From assembly GCF_016924835.1 (NCBI RefSeq), contig NZ_CP070480.1:186001-250000 (forward strand): 64,000 nt of DNA, given 5' to 3'. Below are positions 55,892 through 63,923 of this stretch, in pieces (within the stretch, counting starts at the first letter, position 1; each line of letters opens with the position of its first letter). The notes under the pieces are model-generated. The model was not told where the DNA came from. It did not search any database and saw nothing but the letters and a program-made list of their open reading frames with translations. A program made the translations under genes and the position numbers. The DNA is from Rothia sp. ZJ932 (GTDB taxonomy: Bacteria > Actinomycetota > Actinomycetes > Actinomycetales > Micrococcaceae).

Positions 55892-56671
55892 GTGTCTAAG
55901 CGCATCGATATTGAAGATTTGAATGTTTACTACAGCGACTTCTTGGCGGTAGAGGACATCAACATGGTGATTGAGCCGCGTTCTGTGACAGCGTTCATTG
56001 GTCCTTCTGGCTGTGGCAAGTCAACTTTCTTGCGTACTTTGAACCGTATGCACGAGGTTCTGCCCGGTGCTCGCGTTGAGGGTAAGGTTTTGCTGGATGG
56101 CGAGAACCTGTACGGCAAGGGAGTTGACCCGGTAGCTGTGCGTACCCACATTGGTATGGTGTTTCAGCGTCCTAACCCTTTCCCGAGCATGTCGATTCGT
56201 GAGAACGTGCTGGCGGGCGTGAAGCTGAATAATAAGAAGATTTCGCGTACTGATGCGGATGGTTTAGTGGAGAAATCGTTGCGTGGCGCTAACCTGTGGA
56301 ATGAGGTGAAAGACCGCCTGGATAAGCCGGGTGCTGGTCTTTCAGGTGGTCAGCAGCAGCGTTTATGCATTGCGCGTACGATTGCGGTGAAGCCTGAAGT
56401 TATTCTTATGGACGAGCCGTGTTCGGCGCTTGACCCGATTTCTACTTTGGCTGTTGAGGATTTGATTAATGAGCTGAAGGAGGAGTTTACTGTGGTGATT
56501 GTGACTCACAATATGCAGCAGGCGGCTCGTGTATCTGATAAGACTGCGTTCTTCAATATCGAGGGTACGGGTAAGCCGGGTAAGTTGATTGAGTATGCGC
56601 CGACGCAGGAGATTTTCAATAATCCGCGTGAGAAGGCTACTGAGGATTACGTCTCGGGAAGATTTGGCTAA
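55892..56671 (+). CDS. pstB: Phosphate ABC transporter ATPase PstB
   Basis: 259 residues. Walker [18 protein letters not shown], signature [15 protein letters not shown], Walker [16 protein letters not shown] and the switch histidine in [13 protein letters not shown] at 55892. The stop codon lies inside the first of three hairpins downstream. The usual phoU is not next door; a Pit-type system with a DUF47 partner is instead 0.9 kb away. Confidence 0.96.
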   Translation: MSKRIDIEDLNVYYSDFLAVEDINMVIEPRSVTAFIGPSGCGKSTFLRTLNRMHEVLPGARVEGKVLLDGENLYGKGVDPVAVRTHIGMVFQRPNPFPSMSIRENVLAGVKLNNKKISRTDADGLVEKSLRGANLWNEVKDRLDKPGAGLSGGQQQRLCIARTIAVKPEVILMDEPCSALDPISTLAVEDLINELKEEFTVVIVTHNMQQAARVSDKTAFFNIEGTGKPGKLIEYAPTQEIFNNPREKATEDYVSGRFG

Positions 56672-56715
56672 ACACAAATTTTCCGAGTGAGCGAGGAAAT
56701 AAAAATTTGTGTTTA
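56669..56715 (+). repeat. Stem-loop repeat with conserved CCGAG loop, copy 2
   Basis: Perfect 14-bp stem (56669-56682 with 56702-56715), loop CCGAGTGAGCGAGGAAATA. The stem contains the pstB stop codon. Likely ends or protects the pst transcript. Confidence 0.8.
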
Positions 56716-56795
56716 GGCTCGGAGCATGGCGAAGCGGCAACGAGAGAAGCGCGTGAGCGTAGCCAACTCGTAGCGGGAGCCCCTGCGTGTGGGCT

Positions 56796-56838
56796 GAACT
56801 AGAAAATTCCGAGTGAGCGAGGAAATAAATTTTCTGTT
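56796..56838 (+). repeat. Stem-loop repeat with conserved CCGAG loop, copy 3
   Basis: Left arm GAACTAGAAAATT (56796-56808) and right arm AATTTTCTGTTC (56828-56839 region) pair with one bulged base. The 19-nt loop CCGAGTGAGCGAGGAAATA is identical to copy 2 although the stem is unrelated. Confidence 0.75.
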
Positions 56839-56842
56839 CTAG

Positions 56843-56889
56843 AGGCTTATTCATAGGGGGGTGTGTCCTAACCCCCTATGAATAAGCCT
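56843..56889. terminator. Perfect 18-bp hairpin containing TTATTCATA
   Basis: Arms 56843-56860 and 56872-56889 are perfectly complementary around an 11-nt loop; T residues (CATTTTT) follow shortly. The arm carries TTATTCATAGGGG, a variant of the 13-mer at the MITE ends and at the DCC break. Confidence 0.75.
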
Positions 56890-57197
56890 TCCATTTTTGG
56901 AGCAGAGGGAGAATAACATTGAAATTAGCTGCCGCAACACGGGAGATTAGCAGTACTGCACCCCAGCGAGAAAGCTAATAAAGTGGTAAAAGAGATGATA
57001 TTTTTTTGAAGAACATGGCAACCTCACAGGTTGGTAGGGGTAGAAAACAGGTGGAAATCGACCACGTTATCTAAGGGAGTAAAGTAAAAGGTTCAGAATA
57101 AAACTAAGATTCATCTGTTACTTGTATCATGCTTATGGATTTAGTGTTTTCAATGAAATTATTGAATTTTTTATTTGTACTGTTGTTCTTGCGAGAC

Positions 57198-57407
57198 TTA
57201 TTCATAAGGGTCGAGGCAAGCAGCTGAAGACGGCCGCTCGTCAAGCGCTAACTGGCTTCTAGCCTCGCAAGCTCGTCTGGCTCGGAATCTTCGCGGATTT
57301 TATCCCCTTGCCTGGCGTGAATTGCCTCGCTGCATCGCGAAGCGGCGGCTCCGGCAAGAGGGCTGTTGGTGGGTGCGCGTCCGTTGGAGGTCGCCCCTTA
57401 TGAATAA
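57198..57407. mobile_element. MITE-like element with 17-bp terminal inverted repeats
   Basis: TTATTCATAAGGG (57198-57210) faces CCCTTATGAATAA (57395-57407); extended four bases inward the ends match at 16 of 17. The 210-bp interior has no gene but contains GC-rich patches that resemble the CCGAG hairpin repeats (TTCCGAG..GCGAGG on the minus strand). No target duplication was clear. Size and structure suit a non-autonomous transposable element; the mobilising enzyme is not in view. Confidence 0.55.
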
Positions 57408-57567
57408 TCCTCTCTACTTCCCGATTTTTGTTTTCTCGCTTGCTTCTGAAAATCGTGAATGAGCGAACTTCTTGCATGAGCCTCCACCTTTGGGTGGAGC
57501 TTTTTCCTGTATGCGGTGTGGACTTGACCTGCTAGCCGGGGGGGATCGCGCGTCCTAATGCTGGTGT

Positions 57568-58578
57568 TTAGACCAAGGGTGAGAGCGCCAGCATGATGAT
57601 AGCTGAGAGGCAGAAGGTTGCTGGTATGGTGGCTGCCCAGGTGATGAGTACATGACTGATGATAGGTAGGCGTAGGGCGTTGAAGCGTTGGTTGACTCCG
57701 GCACCGACTACTGAGGATGCGGCAACGTGGGAGGAAGAGACGGGTGCGTTGAGCGCTAGCCCGCCAAAGAGCATGACGCTTGCTGTAGTTAACTGTGCGA
57801 TGGCTCCGCGAAAGGGGTCTATGCGGACCATTCGGGTTGAGATAGTGCGTCCGATGCGCCAGCCCCCGAGCACGGTGCCGAAGGCGAGAACGATGCCGGT
57901 GATGATGAAGCTCAGTGCCAGTACTGAGGGGGTTAGTTCATAGTTAGCTGCGGTGAACATGAGCAACAGAAGAATGGTTGCTTTTTGTCCGGTTTGAATG
58001 CCGTGTCCTAGCGAAATTGCTGAGTTGGAGAGTGAGAGGGCATACCTCGATAGGGAATTGACGGCGCGGGGGTAGGAGCGCCGCGCGATAGCGTAACCGG
58101 GAAATACGAGTGCCCAGGAGGCGACGAATACGAGGGCGGGTGCTAGCAGCAGGGGCAGAAAGACGAGCGTCCAGAAGCTCTGGTGGAAGACGTCCTGGTG
58201 GTGTAAATTGACTGCGCTGGCTGCCCAAGACGCGCCGAAGAGACCCCCGATAATAGCGTGGGTTGATGATGAGGGCATACGCAAGAACCAGGTGAGCAAT
58301 CCCCAGAGGATAACGCTGATGAGGGTAGCGATGAGCATTGCTAGACCGGCTGAGGTGGAGGGGACGTTGATCCACCCTTGGCTGTAGTTGGCAAGTACAA
58401 AGCCGGCGAGGAGTACTCCTACGAGGTTGAAGAAGGCACTCACGGAGACAGCCCGCATGGTGGTGAGGGCACGTGAGCGCACGGCGACTGCTACGGCGTT
58501 GGGTGCGTCGTGAAAACCGGTGATGATGAGGTGGACGGCAAGTAGTAGCACGCCTGAGGTGAGCAGGGTGAGGGTCAC
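57568..58578 (-). CDS. pit: Inorganic phosphate transporter, Pit family
   Basis: 336 residues with about nine to ten hydrophobic segments; the two Pit signatures GFHDAPNAVAVAVRSRALTT near the start and LALSFIITGIVLAFGTVLGGWRIGRTISTRMVRIDPFRGAIAQL in the second half are present. It is a low-affinity metal-phosphate symporter. GTG start at 58578 is right after the stop of the DUF47 gene (TAAGTG), so they are coupled. Confidence 0.92.
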   Translation of the reverse strand: MTLTLLTSGVLLLAVHLIITGFHDAPNAVAVAVRSRALTTMRAVSVSAFFNLVGVLLAGFVLANYSQGWINVPSTSAGLAMLIATLISVILWGLLTWFLRMPSSSTHAIIGGLFGASWAASAVNLHHQDVFHQSFWTLVFLPLLLAPALVFVASWALVFPGYAIARRSYPRAVNSLSRYALSLSNSAISLGHGIQTGQKATILLLLMFTAANYELTPSVLALSFIITGIVLAFGTVLGGWRIGRTISTRMVRIDPFRGAIAQLTTASVMLFGGLALNAPVSSSHVAASSVVGAGVNQRFNALRLPIISHVLITWAATIPATFCLSAIIMLALSPLV

Positions 58579-59214
58579 TTACGACTCCTGCACGATGATG
58601 CGCCCGATGTCGGTGGAAACATCACGCATTGAGTTTGAGGTTGCCACCAGCTGCCTGATGAATTTGGAGGTTTTTTGGTAGCGGTCGTGTTTGTAGGAGT
58701 CGATGATTTCGGCGTCGTAGACCTCTGCGGTTCGCGCTGCTTGTTTGGTGATGCGTAGCATGTCGATCCAGTATTCATCGAGACCGTGGAGCTCACCCAT
58801 GCGGGGAATGATGGCGGCGGTGAGCACCGATTCGCGTTGAATAATGTCGAGCAGGGTTGTTGCGTGCGGGGTGAACCTGTCAATTTTGTGCAGGTTGAGA
58901 ATGTGCGCTGCGCTGGTGAGGTGCTCGACTGCGCGGTTGAGGTGTAACGCTAGTGAGTACATGTCTTCGCGGGGGATCGGCGTTGCGAAGGAGCTGCGGG
59001 TTGTCGTCATTGTTTCGAAGAACTTGTTGGTGGTTTGGGTTTCGTGGTCGAGCATCCGGTCAAAGAGTTCGGAGTACTGATCGGGGGTTGAACCCAGCAT
59101 TTCAGAGAGTAAAGCTGCTGCGTCTGCGACTTTTTTGGCGAGGTCAGCAAGTGATACGAGGGCTGCATTCTGGTGCGGAAAGATGCGCTGAAGCATGGTG
59201 AAAGCCCTTTGCAA
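58579..59214 (-). CDS. DUF47 (PhoU-like) Pit accessory protein
   Basis: 211 residues, all helical, with MLQRIFPHQNAALVSLADLAKKV at the start and PREDMYSLALHLNRAVEHLTSA in the middle, the DUF47 pattern related to PhoU. Such proteins regulate or assist the adjacent Pit transporter. Directly precedes pit on the same strand. The 410-bp gap upstream carries no gene. Confidence 0.88.
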   Translation of the reverse strand: MQRAFTMLQRIFPHQNAALVSLADLAKKVADAAALLSEMLGSTPDQYSELFDRMLDHETQTTNKFFETMTTTRSSFATPIPREDMYSLALHLNRAVEHLTSAAHILNLHKIDRFTPHATTLLDIIQRESVLTAAIIPRMGELHGLDEYWIDMLRITKQAARTAEVYDAEIIDSYKHDRYQKTSKFIRQLVATSNSMRDVSTDIGRIIVQES

Positions 59215-59624
59215 AGAACAGGTTAATACGAAACGCCTTCAACGATAACGTATGAAGGTTAATAAGTTGCTGTAGCGGGTAGGGGGAGGACGCGCGTGAT
59301 GGGGCGTCTGCCCTGTGTAGTTAAATGGGGCGGTAGGGGTGCAGTGAGCAGAGTGTGGTCACACCGGCATGCTACCGCAGAACCCACCGAACCTCTTCAT
59401 CTGTGACCAGAAATTGACGGTTGCGGATGCATGATGCCCCGCTTCTGCGATAAGAAGCGGGGCATGATACATATGAAAGTTTAGGGGCATCGGACTGGGA
59501 GCGCCTCTCGGCGGAAGGCCGCTCGTAGCGGCTAAAAAATGGAGCCCGGGGCTACCTATTAACAGCCCGACACCTGATAACCAGTTTTCTAGTTTTGGGT
59601 GTGGGTGTCAAATTATGCGGCAGG
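59215..59624. other. Intergenic region with hairpins, no gene seen
   Basis: Holds a perfect 13-bp hairpin (59434-59446 with 59453-59465, ATGCCCCGCTTCT) between the DUF47 gene and the next minus-strand gene, a smaller GCCGCTCGTAGCGGC palindrome near 59519, and one GGACGCGC motif near 59288. Confidence 0.5.
59434..59465 (-). terminator. Hairpin, likely terminator of the gene at 59625
   Basis: Thirteen-base arms pair perfectly around GCGATA. No T tract on either strand, so it may be Rho-assisted or another structure. Confidence 0.5.
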
Positions 59625-60341
59625 TTAGTCTAGAGTTCCTAGGCGCCATTTTGCTGCGGCTGCTTCTAATTCTGCGGCGACGGTGGTGAGCCTGTTGGCT
59701 CCTGCGCGTAGGTTGCGTGCTTTACGATCTACTTCTTTGCGTACTTCAAGGGAAGGTTCTAGCGTCGGCGGGTTGTTAGCTGGCTGGGGTGCTTCAGGGG
59801 AGCTATTGATAGTCTCCCCAAAATGCAGGTGGTGGGCGACCGCGTCCTGACCCAAAGCTACGACCTTACAGAAAGCCGCGAACCGTTCTAAGGCAACATC
59901 GAATTCGCCGGTATACGCGCCGGTGAGAATAGTGTCTACGGTGCTGACGATTTCGCGGTCGGTGGGTGGATCAGCAACGCCGGAGACCACTCGCGAGACT
60001 TGGTCTGATTCCATACCCAGGGTGTAATAATGGCTAATCAAACTTGGATTTTTGCGGATGGTGTGCCGCAGCGCGTACATGCGCCAGAGCACACCGGGTG
60101 TAGAGACTGCGGCGGCCTGCGACCACATCTCTGCAATGGTTTCTAGCCCGTAGTGATCGGTGAACTCCACGAGACGGGTGATGACAGTGGGATCGGAGTG
60201 GGTACGCGCGCGTCCTAGAATAGCGTGGGCTGATTCGTAGGCAGCAGCAGAGATGAGGGCGGGATCGGCTCCGCCTAGTTGGTTGGCGAACTTTTCGGGG
60301 CCAAAGACGATGGGTTTGTGGTGTCTGGGGTGGGCGCTCAT
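59625..60341 (-). CDS. Conserved hypothetical protein
   Basis: 238 residues, soluble and helical, with no motif I can name. N terminus KPIVFGPEKFANQLGGADPALISAAAYESAHAI is regular enough to be a conserved family; the C terminus is a coiled helix (KEVDRKARNLRAGANRLTTVAAELEAAAAKW). It may be a helical-bundle protein. Stands alone upstream of tRNA-Lys. Confidence 0.7.
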   Translation of the reverse strand: MSAHPRHHKPIVFGPEKFANQLGGADPALISAAAYESAHAILGRARTHSDPTVITRLVEFTDHYGLETIAEMWSQAAAVSTPGVLWRMYALRHTIRKNPSLISHYYTLGMESDQVSRVVSGVADPPTDREIVSTVDTILTGAYTGEFDVALERFAAFCKVVALGQDAVAHHLHFGETINSSPEAPQPANNPPTLEPSLEVRKEVDRKARNLRAGANRLTTVAAELEAAAAKWRLGTLD

Positions 60342-60395
60342 AGGATTTCTAGTTTAATACTATTGCCTTAGAGGTGGTGCAGGGTTCACTCTGGG

Positions 60396-60590
60396 CTATC
60401 GGTGGGTAATGGGGGGGCTATTCACGATTGCGGTGAAGATAAGCGCGGCTATGGCTCCACCTAGGGTTTGCCCGGCGAGCACCGCTATTTGCAGTTGGGT
60501 GGCAAAGACGGGGGACGCGCCACCCTGATGAAGCCCACGAAGGTTCCTGGTAGGGCGACCAGACCTCTTGCTTTTGTCTGATCAAGATAA
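60396..60590 (-). pseudogene. Remnant of a FetB/UPF0014-type permease C terminus
   Basis: Reading minus from 60590, DQTKARGLVALPGTFVGFI then, after a frameshift near 60530, GGASPVFATQLQIAVLAG and TLGGAIAALIFTAIVN to a stop at 60396. DQTK..GLVxLPGxFVG..GGASPxxAxxxQ is the hallmark of iron-export permeases of the UPF0014 family. Only the last 60 or so residues remain; the rest of the gene and its ATPase partner are absent. It ends next to tRNA-Lys, so a deletion linked to element insertion is possible. Confidence 0.55.
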
Positions 60591-60742
60591 GGGGGGCAGA
60601 ACCTCAGCGATTCATTAGAGCACACAGCGATGAACAGCCGGGTGCCAGTCAGATCATGCCCCCAGCATCGTACGCCCGGAGCCTCGTTTGAAAAGTAGTT
60701 TTCAAGAGTGTATAGTTGTGTTCGCTGACTTTGTCAGTGGAT

Positions 60743-60815
60743 GCGCCTTTAGCTCAGTTGGTAGAGCATCGGACTTTTAATCCGTGGGTCGTGGGTTCGA
60801 GCCCCACAGGGCGCA
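60743..60815 (+). tRNA. tRNA-Lys (anticodon TTT)
   Basis: Seventy-three bases with a 7-bp acceptor stem (GCGCCTT with AGGGCGC, one G-T pair), D arm AGCTCAGTTGGTAGAGC, anticodon loop CTTTTAA giving TTT, and a T arm GTGGGTTCGAGCCCCAC. Discriminator base A at 60815; CCA is not encoded. The 3' half is the usual target of site-specific integrases, and phage-like genes follow. Confidence 0.95.
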
Positions 60816-61119
60816 CATTGTCACCCCGTTCCGGCGATGCCGGGGCGGGGTTTTCTGCGTCTGGGCTGAGAAGCGGGATGTGAACTAGGCTCCCAAGTAG
60901 GTCAGCTAGGGTGATTCCCAATGCCGCGGCGATGGTGCCGAGATCATTGATGGAAAAGGCATTGATGCCACGAAGCTTCTTAGAAGCGTTCGATGGGGAA
61001 ATGGAGAGAATTGTGGCTAGGTCTTTACCTGTTAGGCTTCGTCTTCCCATCCACGCTTTGATTTCATCGCGAATGGCAAGCTCGAACTCTGACACGGGGG
61101 AAGTCGTTGACTTGGGCAT
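60754..61119 (-). CDS. XRE-family helix-turn-helix regulator
   Basis: The first 95 residues form a helix-turn-helix protein (LTGKDLATILSISPSNASKKL) resembling a phage or element repressor. The frame then runs through the tRNA on the opposite strand; the tail RPVGLEPTTHGLKVRCSTN is the translation of antisense tRNA and is not evidence of a real domain, although no earlier stop exists. ATG at 61119 has AAAGGAG upstream. Divergent from the next regulator, as in a lysis-lysogeny style switch. The annotated end is uncertain. Confidence 0.65.
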   Translation of the reverse strand: MPKSTTSPVSEFELAIRDEIKAWMGRRSLTGKDLATILSISPSNASKKLRGINAFSINDLGTIAAALGITLADLLGSLVHIPLLSPDAENPAPASPERGDNVRPVGLEPTTHGLKVRCSTN

Positions 61120-61232
61120 AAGCTTTCTCCTTTGTTCTTCTAGGAAGATTTTACACCTAGAAAGACAAAAAAGGAGTTAAAAGTGCAGTAAATTTCTTGC
61201 TCAATGTCTCTTAAGGACATACCATGTAGTTT

Positions 61233-61472
61233 ATGGACATTCGAGAAGAAGTTACACGAGAAACCATCGCCCGCAACGTCCGCCGAGCCATGTTCGAAGC
61301 AGAGCTAACCCAAGCAGCCCTCGCAGAACAAATGACCATCACCCGCGAGACTCTGCGCCACCGGCTCAGCGGCAAAAAACCCTTCACCACCGACGAACTA
61401 ACCCAGATAGCAACCGCTACCGGCGTATCCTTATCTGAACTGGTCCGCGTAAACGAAGCGGTGGCAGCATGA
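61233..61472 (+). CDS. Small XRE-type helix-turn-helix protein
   Basis: 79 residues, almost only an HTH: TQAALAEQMTITRETLRHRLSGKKPFTTDELTQIA. Divergent from the 61119 regulator with about 110 bp between; the pair likely controls the element. ATG 61233; an ATG at 61219 is immediately followed by a stop. Phage Cro/CI-like role is inference. Confidence 0.75.
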   Translation: MDIREEVTRETIARNVRRAMFEAELTQAALAEQMTITRETLRHRLSGKKPFTTDELTQIATATGVSLSELVRVNEAVAA

Positions 61473-61497
61473 TTCATGGCTATAGCACAAAAATAAA

Positions 61498-62187
61498 CTA
61501 TCTGTCTTCAGGGGCTTTATCCTCAAAAGATTCTCTTCTCAGCAGCTCCCTGAAATCGGCTTCCGTTAAAGAGCGAATCGTTATCTCTCCCGCTGAGGCA
61601 TCACATGTATGCCCTAAGGTCTCGGTTCTGCGCCAAGAACCATCGTCCTCATTATCTTCAATAGAATTTCTGGTCGCAGTAGGGGAATCATTGGGAGGAA
61701 CCGCCTGTTGTAAGGCGTTCCTTTTTTGGATTTCTTTCGCCAAAACTTGCTTGATGCCTCCATAGAGGGCACCTATGCCTAGAACCATGCCATAGATGAA
61801 CCACTCAATGAAATACAAAAGCAGCGACAAGTAGAACACCGCAGAAAGCCCTCGTCTCCATCTAAGGTACTGCTGATATAAAGCCGGTGAAAACTCATCG
61901 TGAATTTGATGCGAATAAACGTACAGAGTTGGACGCTTATGATGTGGTCCATAATCTACCTCGGAAGAAACCATGAACACGCTTCCTTGGGGCGGCCACA
62001 TCCCATGAAACCAAGCATCTTGTCTCAGTAGCTTTCCTTTTTGTTTGACAAAAGCCTTCTCGCCTCTGTGTGCATATTGATAAACGTTTTTAACTTGAAT
62101 AATTTTCATCTGATGATCTCTTGCATACAGGTGAGCACCGTGCATGTAATCCACGCGAGTTGGGACACGCAATATGGGTTTCTTCAT
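61498..62187 (-). CDS. Hypothetical membrane protein of the integrated element
   Basis: 229 residues from ATG 62187, which has TAGGAG upstream. The N-terminal 110 residues are soluble and basic (KKPILRVPTRVDYMHGAHLY), with WFHGMWPPQGSVFMVSSEVDYGPHHKRP; one or two hydrophobic segments follow (about 125-160), then a polar acidic tail. I know no family. Accessory gene of the element, possibly a superinfection or exclusion factor (guess). Confidence 0.55.
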   Translation of the reverse strand: MKKPILRVPTRVDYMHGAHLYARDHQMKIIQVKNVYQYAHRGEKAFVKQKGKLLRQDAWFHGMWPPQGSVFMVSSEVDYGPHHKRPTLYVYSHQIHDEFSPALYQQYLRWRRGLSAVFYLSLLLYFIEWFIYGMVLGIGALYGGIKQVLAKEIQKRNALQQAVPPNDSPTATRNSIEDNEDDGSWRRTETLGHTCDASAGEITIRSLTEADFRELLRRESFEDKAPEDR

Positions 62188-62375
62188 CTTTACTCCTAAC
62201 AAATAACTAGTTCTTTGTCAGTTTATAGCTGCTGACAAGAAAAGAAAGCATAAAAGTCAATTGCAGGTTATAAACATCAATAATTTTTCGTGTTTTTGTT
62301 CGCGCTCTGGCTATCAAACAGCAATGCAGAACATCAACTCAGTCTCCTGAGCTCACTAGCAGGACGTGAACCAAT

Positions 62376-63557
62376 ATGACACTTGAACACATCTCCTGGG
62401 CCATGAAACAAGACATCAAAGGCGCAGAATACAAAGTACTCCTACAACTAGCCAACCGATGCAACGGCCGCGGAATCTACTCCCAAGGACAAGAAATACT
62501 CGTCGCCACCACCGGCTACAAAGAACGAGCAATCCGCGAAGCTATCAAAAGCCTGCGCGACCTAGACCTGCTACACACCGAACGCCAACGCAGCGAATTT
62601 GGGATAGGACGCTCTGCCGACCTCATCATCTTGCACCCCTCAAACAACAGGTACACCCTGCCTGACTACATCGAATCACCCGAAGAAATCGAGTACCTCC
62701 GACGCTCCCGCGCCGAAAACGAGACCTTCGGTGAATGGGGTATTTGCCCTAGTCAGCCCCTACCGGCAGAAAATGCCGGTAAAGCAAAAGAGCCTGTGGA
62801 TAACTTCGCCCCAAAAAACGTTTTGCCTAGTCAGCCCCTACCGGCAGAAAATGCCGGTAAGCCTAACCTTACCGGCACTACAGTGCCGGTAGAAAACGCG
62901 ATTCTGCCGGTAGAGCAAAAAAGCGCCTTAATAGGAACCGCGCGCGCGACGCGCGCGTTAAAAGGAAATCTTTTGACTGATAATCAATCAATCAGTCAAT
63001 CAGTCACCTCAAGTACAGGCGCGCGAGAAAAAATGACTGACGGACTGACTGAAGCGAACCAAGCTTTGAAGACTTACCCGAGCCAGCCCATCGGCACCAT
63101 GCCCGCAGAAGTCGCCCAGCTCCAGCTGCGAACCGCAATCAACCGCACCACCCCCGGCCTGCTGGATGCCGTGGACACCGCAACTCTCGATGCCATCATG
63201 CGCCTGCTGGTTAGCCGTGAAGAGCGCCGAGGCAAGCAGGTTCAGAATCCTGTCGGCTTTTGCATCCGTGCTATCGCCAACGAGCCTGGCGGTATCGAAG
63301 CGCTCACCGCCCTGGCTACCATCGAACGCTACACTGCCCAAGAAACCCAGCCAGCCTACGCCCCTGCACCGCTGCCCTCAGCTCCCGTTGCCTTCTGCCA
63401 GATGCACACCCGTGAGTACACCGGCACCTGCCCCCTGTGCCTCAAAGAATCCACCGGTGCCCTGACTATCGTCAGCCCTGAGATCCCAGCAGATCCTGAA
63501 GCTGGTAAAGCCTTCCGCGACCAAATCCGCGCCCGCCGAGAGCAGAAAGCAGCCTAA
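62376..63557 (+). CDS. Helix-turn-helix replication initiator-like protein
   Basis: 393 residues. Residues 1-90 are a winged-helix region (EYKVLLQLANRCNGRGIYSQGQEILVATTGYKERAIREAIKSLRDLDLL), as in phage and plasmid replication starters. A Pro/Ala linker with two in-frame repeats PSQPLPAENAGK follows, encoded by iteron-like DNA; then a C-terminal helical domain (QLRTAINRTTPGLLDAVDTATLDAIMRLL) and a CxxH..CxxC-like cluster (CQMHTREYTGTCPLCLKES). The lambda-O-like layout is notable. ATG at 62376, AGGA upstream. Confidence 0.6.
   Translation: MTLEHISWAMKQDIKGAEYKVLLQLANRCNGRGIYSQGQEILVATTGYKERAIREAIKSLRDLDLLHTERQRSEFGIGRSADLIILHPSNNRYTLPDYIESPEEIEYLRRSRAENETFGEWGICPSQPLPAENAGKAKEPVDNFAPKNVLPSQPLPAENAGKPNLTGTTVPVENAILPVEQKSALIGTARATRALKGNLLTDNQSISQSVTSSTGAREKMTDGLTEANQALKTYPSQPIGTMPAEVAQLQLRTAINRTTPGLLDAVDTATLDAIMRLLVSREERRGKQVQNPVGFCIRAIANEPGGIEALTALATIERYTAQETQPAYAPAPLPSAPVAFCQMHTREYTGTCPLCLKESTGALTIVSPEIPADPEAGKAFRDQIRARREQKAA
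62748..63060 (+). repeat. Iteron-like repeats inside the replication gene
   Basis: A 35-bp unit ending TACCGGCAGAAAATGCCGGTAA occurs twice, at 62748-62782 and 62826-62860 (period 78 bp, identical). A third palindrome TACCGGCAC..GTGCCGGTA is at 62870-62891 and a half site CTGCCGGTAG at about 62904. Next come a GCGCGC-rich palindrome and an AT-rich tract with repeated AATCA/TCAGTC and inverted GACTGA units (62975-63055). This is how an origin inside an initiator gene looks. Confidence 0.6.
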
Positions 63558-63563
63558 GAAGCC

Positions 63564-63881
63564 ATGACCGAAAAACACCAACCCCCACGCACCATCGAAG
63601 AAGCCCTCAACCTTGCAAGCAAAGACCCGAACATCGAAAGCAAAATCAAAAGCTTCGAACACCTGCGTCAGATGCCCCCTTTGAGCTACGGCACTGCTGC
63701 ATCGGTGCTAGAAGCACGCACTATCCGCTACATCCTCATGAGCAATAACCGCGAAACCATTCTCATGCACACCGCCCGGCAAATAACCCACCCTCAGCTG
63801 TGGTACGCCCTCGCAGGAATCCCTGACCCGACCGTAGATTCATCCAACGCCCTCTGGAAACACCGACAGCCTCGACACTAA
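63564..63881 (+). CDS. Hypothetical element-encoded protein
   Basis: 105 residues, soluble, starting 6 bp after the previous stop. Conserved-looking block RTIEEALNLASKDPNIESKIKSF near the start and ITHPQLWYALAGIPDPTV near the end. Family not recognised. Same-strand neighbour of the replication gene suggests one operon. Confidence 0.6.
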   Translation: MTEKHQPPRTIEEALNLASKDPNIESKIKSFEHLRQMPPLSYGTAASVLEARTIRYILMSNNRETILMHTARQITHPQLWYALAGIPDPTVDSSNALWKHRQPRH

Positions 63882-63923
63882 CCCCCACCAAGGCTCTCAC
63901 ACGCATAGTCACGAAAGAAAACC

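Larger units (their letters stand above)
56716..57197. other. Repeat-rich non-coding stretch after pstB
   Basis: No gene seen. Between hairpin copies 2 and 3 the sequence has GCGAAGCGGC/GCGTGAGCG-type patches like those after copy 1 near 4140. From 56890 to 57190 the DNA becomes AT-rich and featureless. Confidence 0.5.

Noticed and set aside
60754-60815. C-terminal domain RPVGLEPTTHGLKVRCSTN in the HTH protein
   Set aside because: It is simply the translated antisense of tRNA-Lys, a familiar artefact.
62748-63055. CRISPR-like array
   Set aside because: Only two identical long units, in frame and inside a coding gene; no spacer regularity or cas genes.
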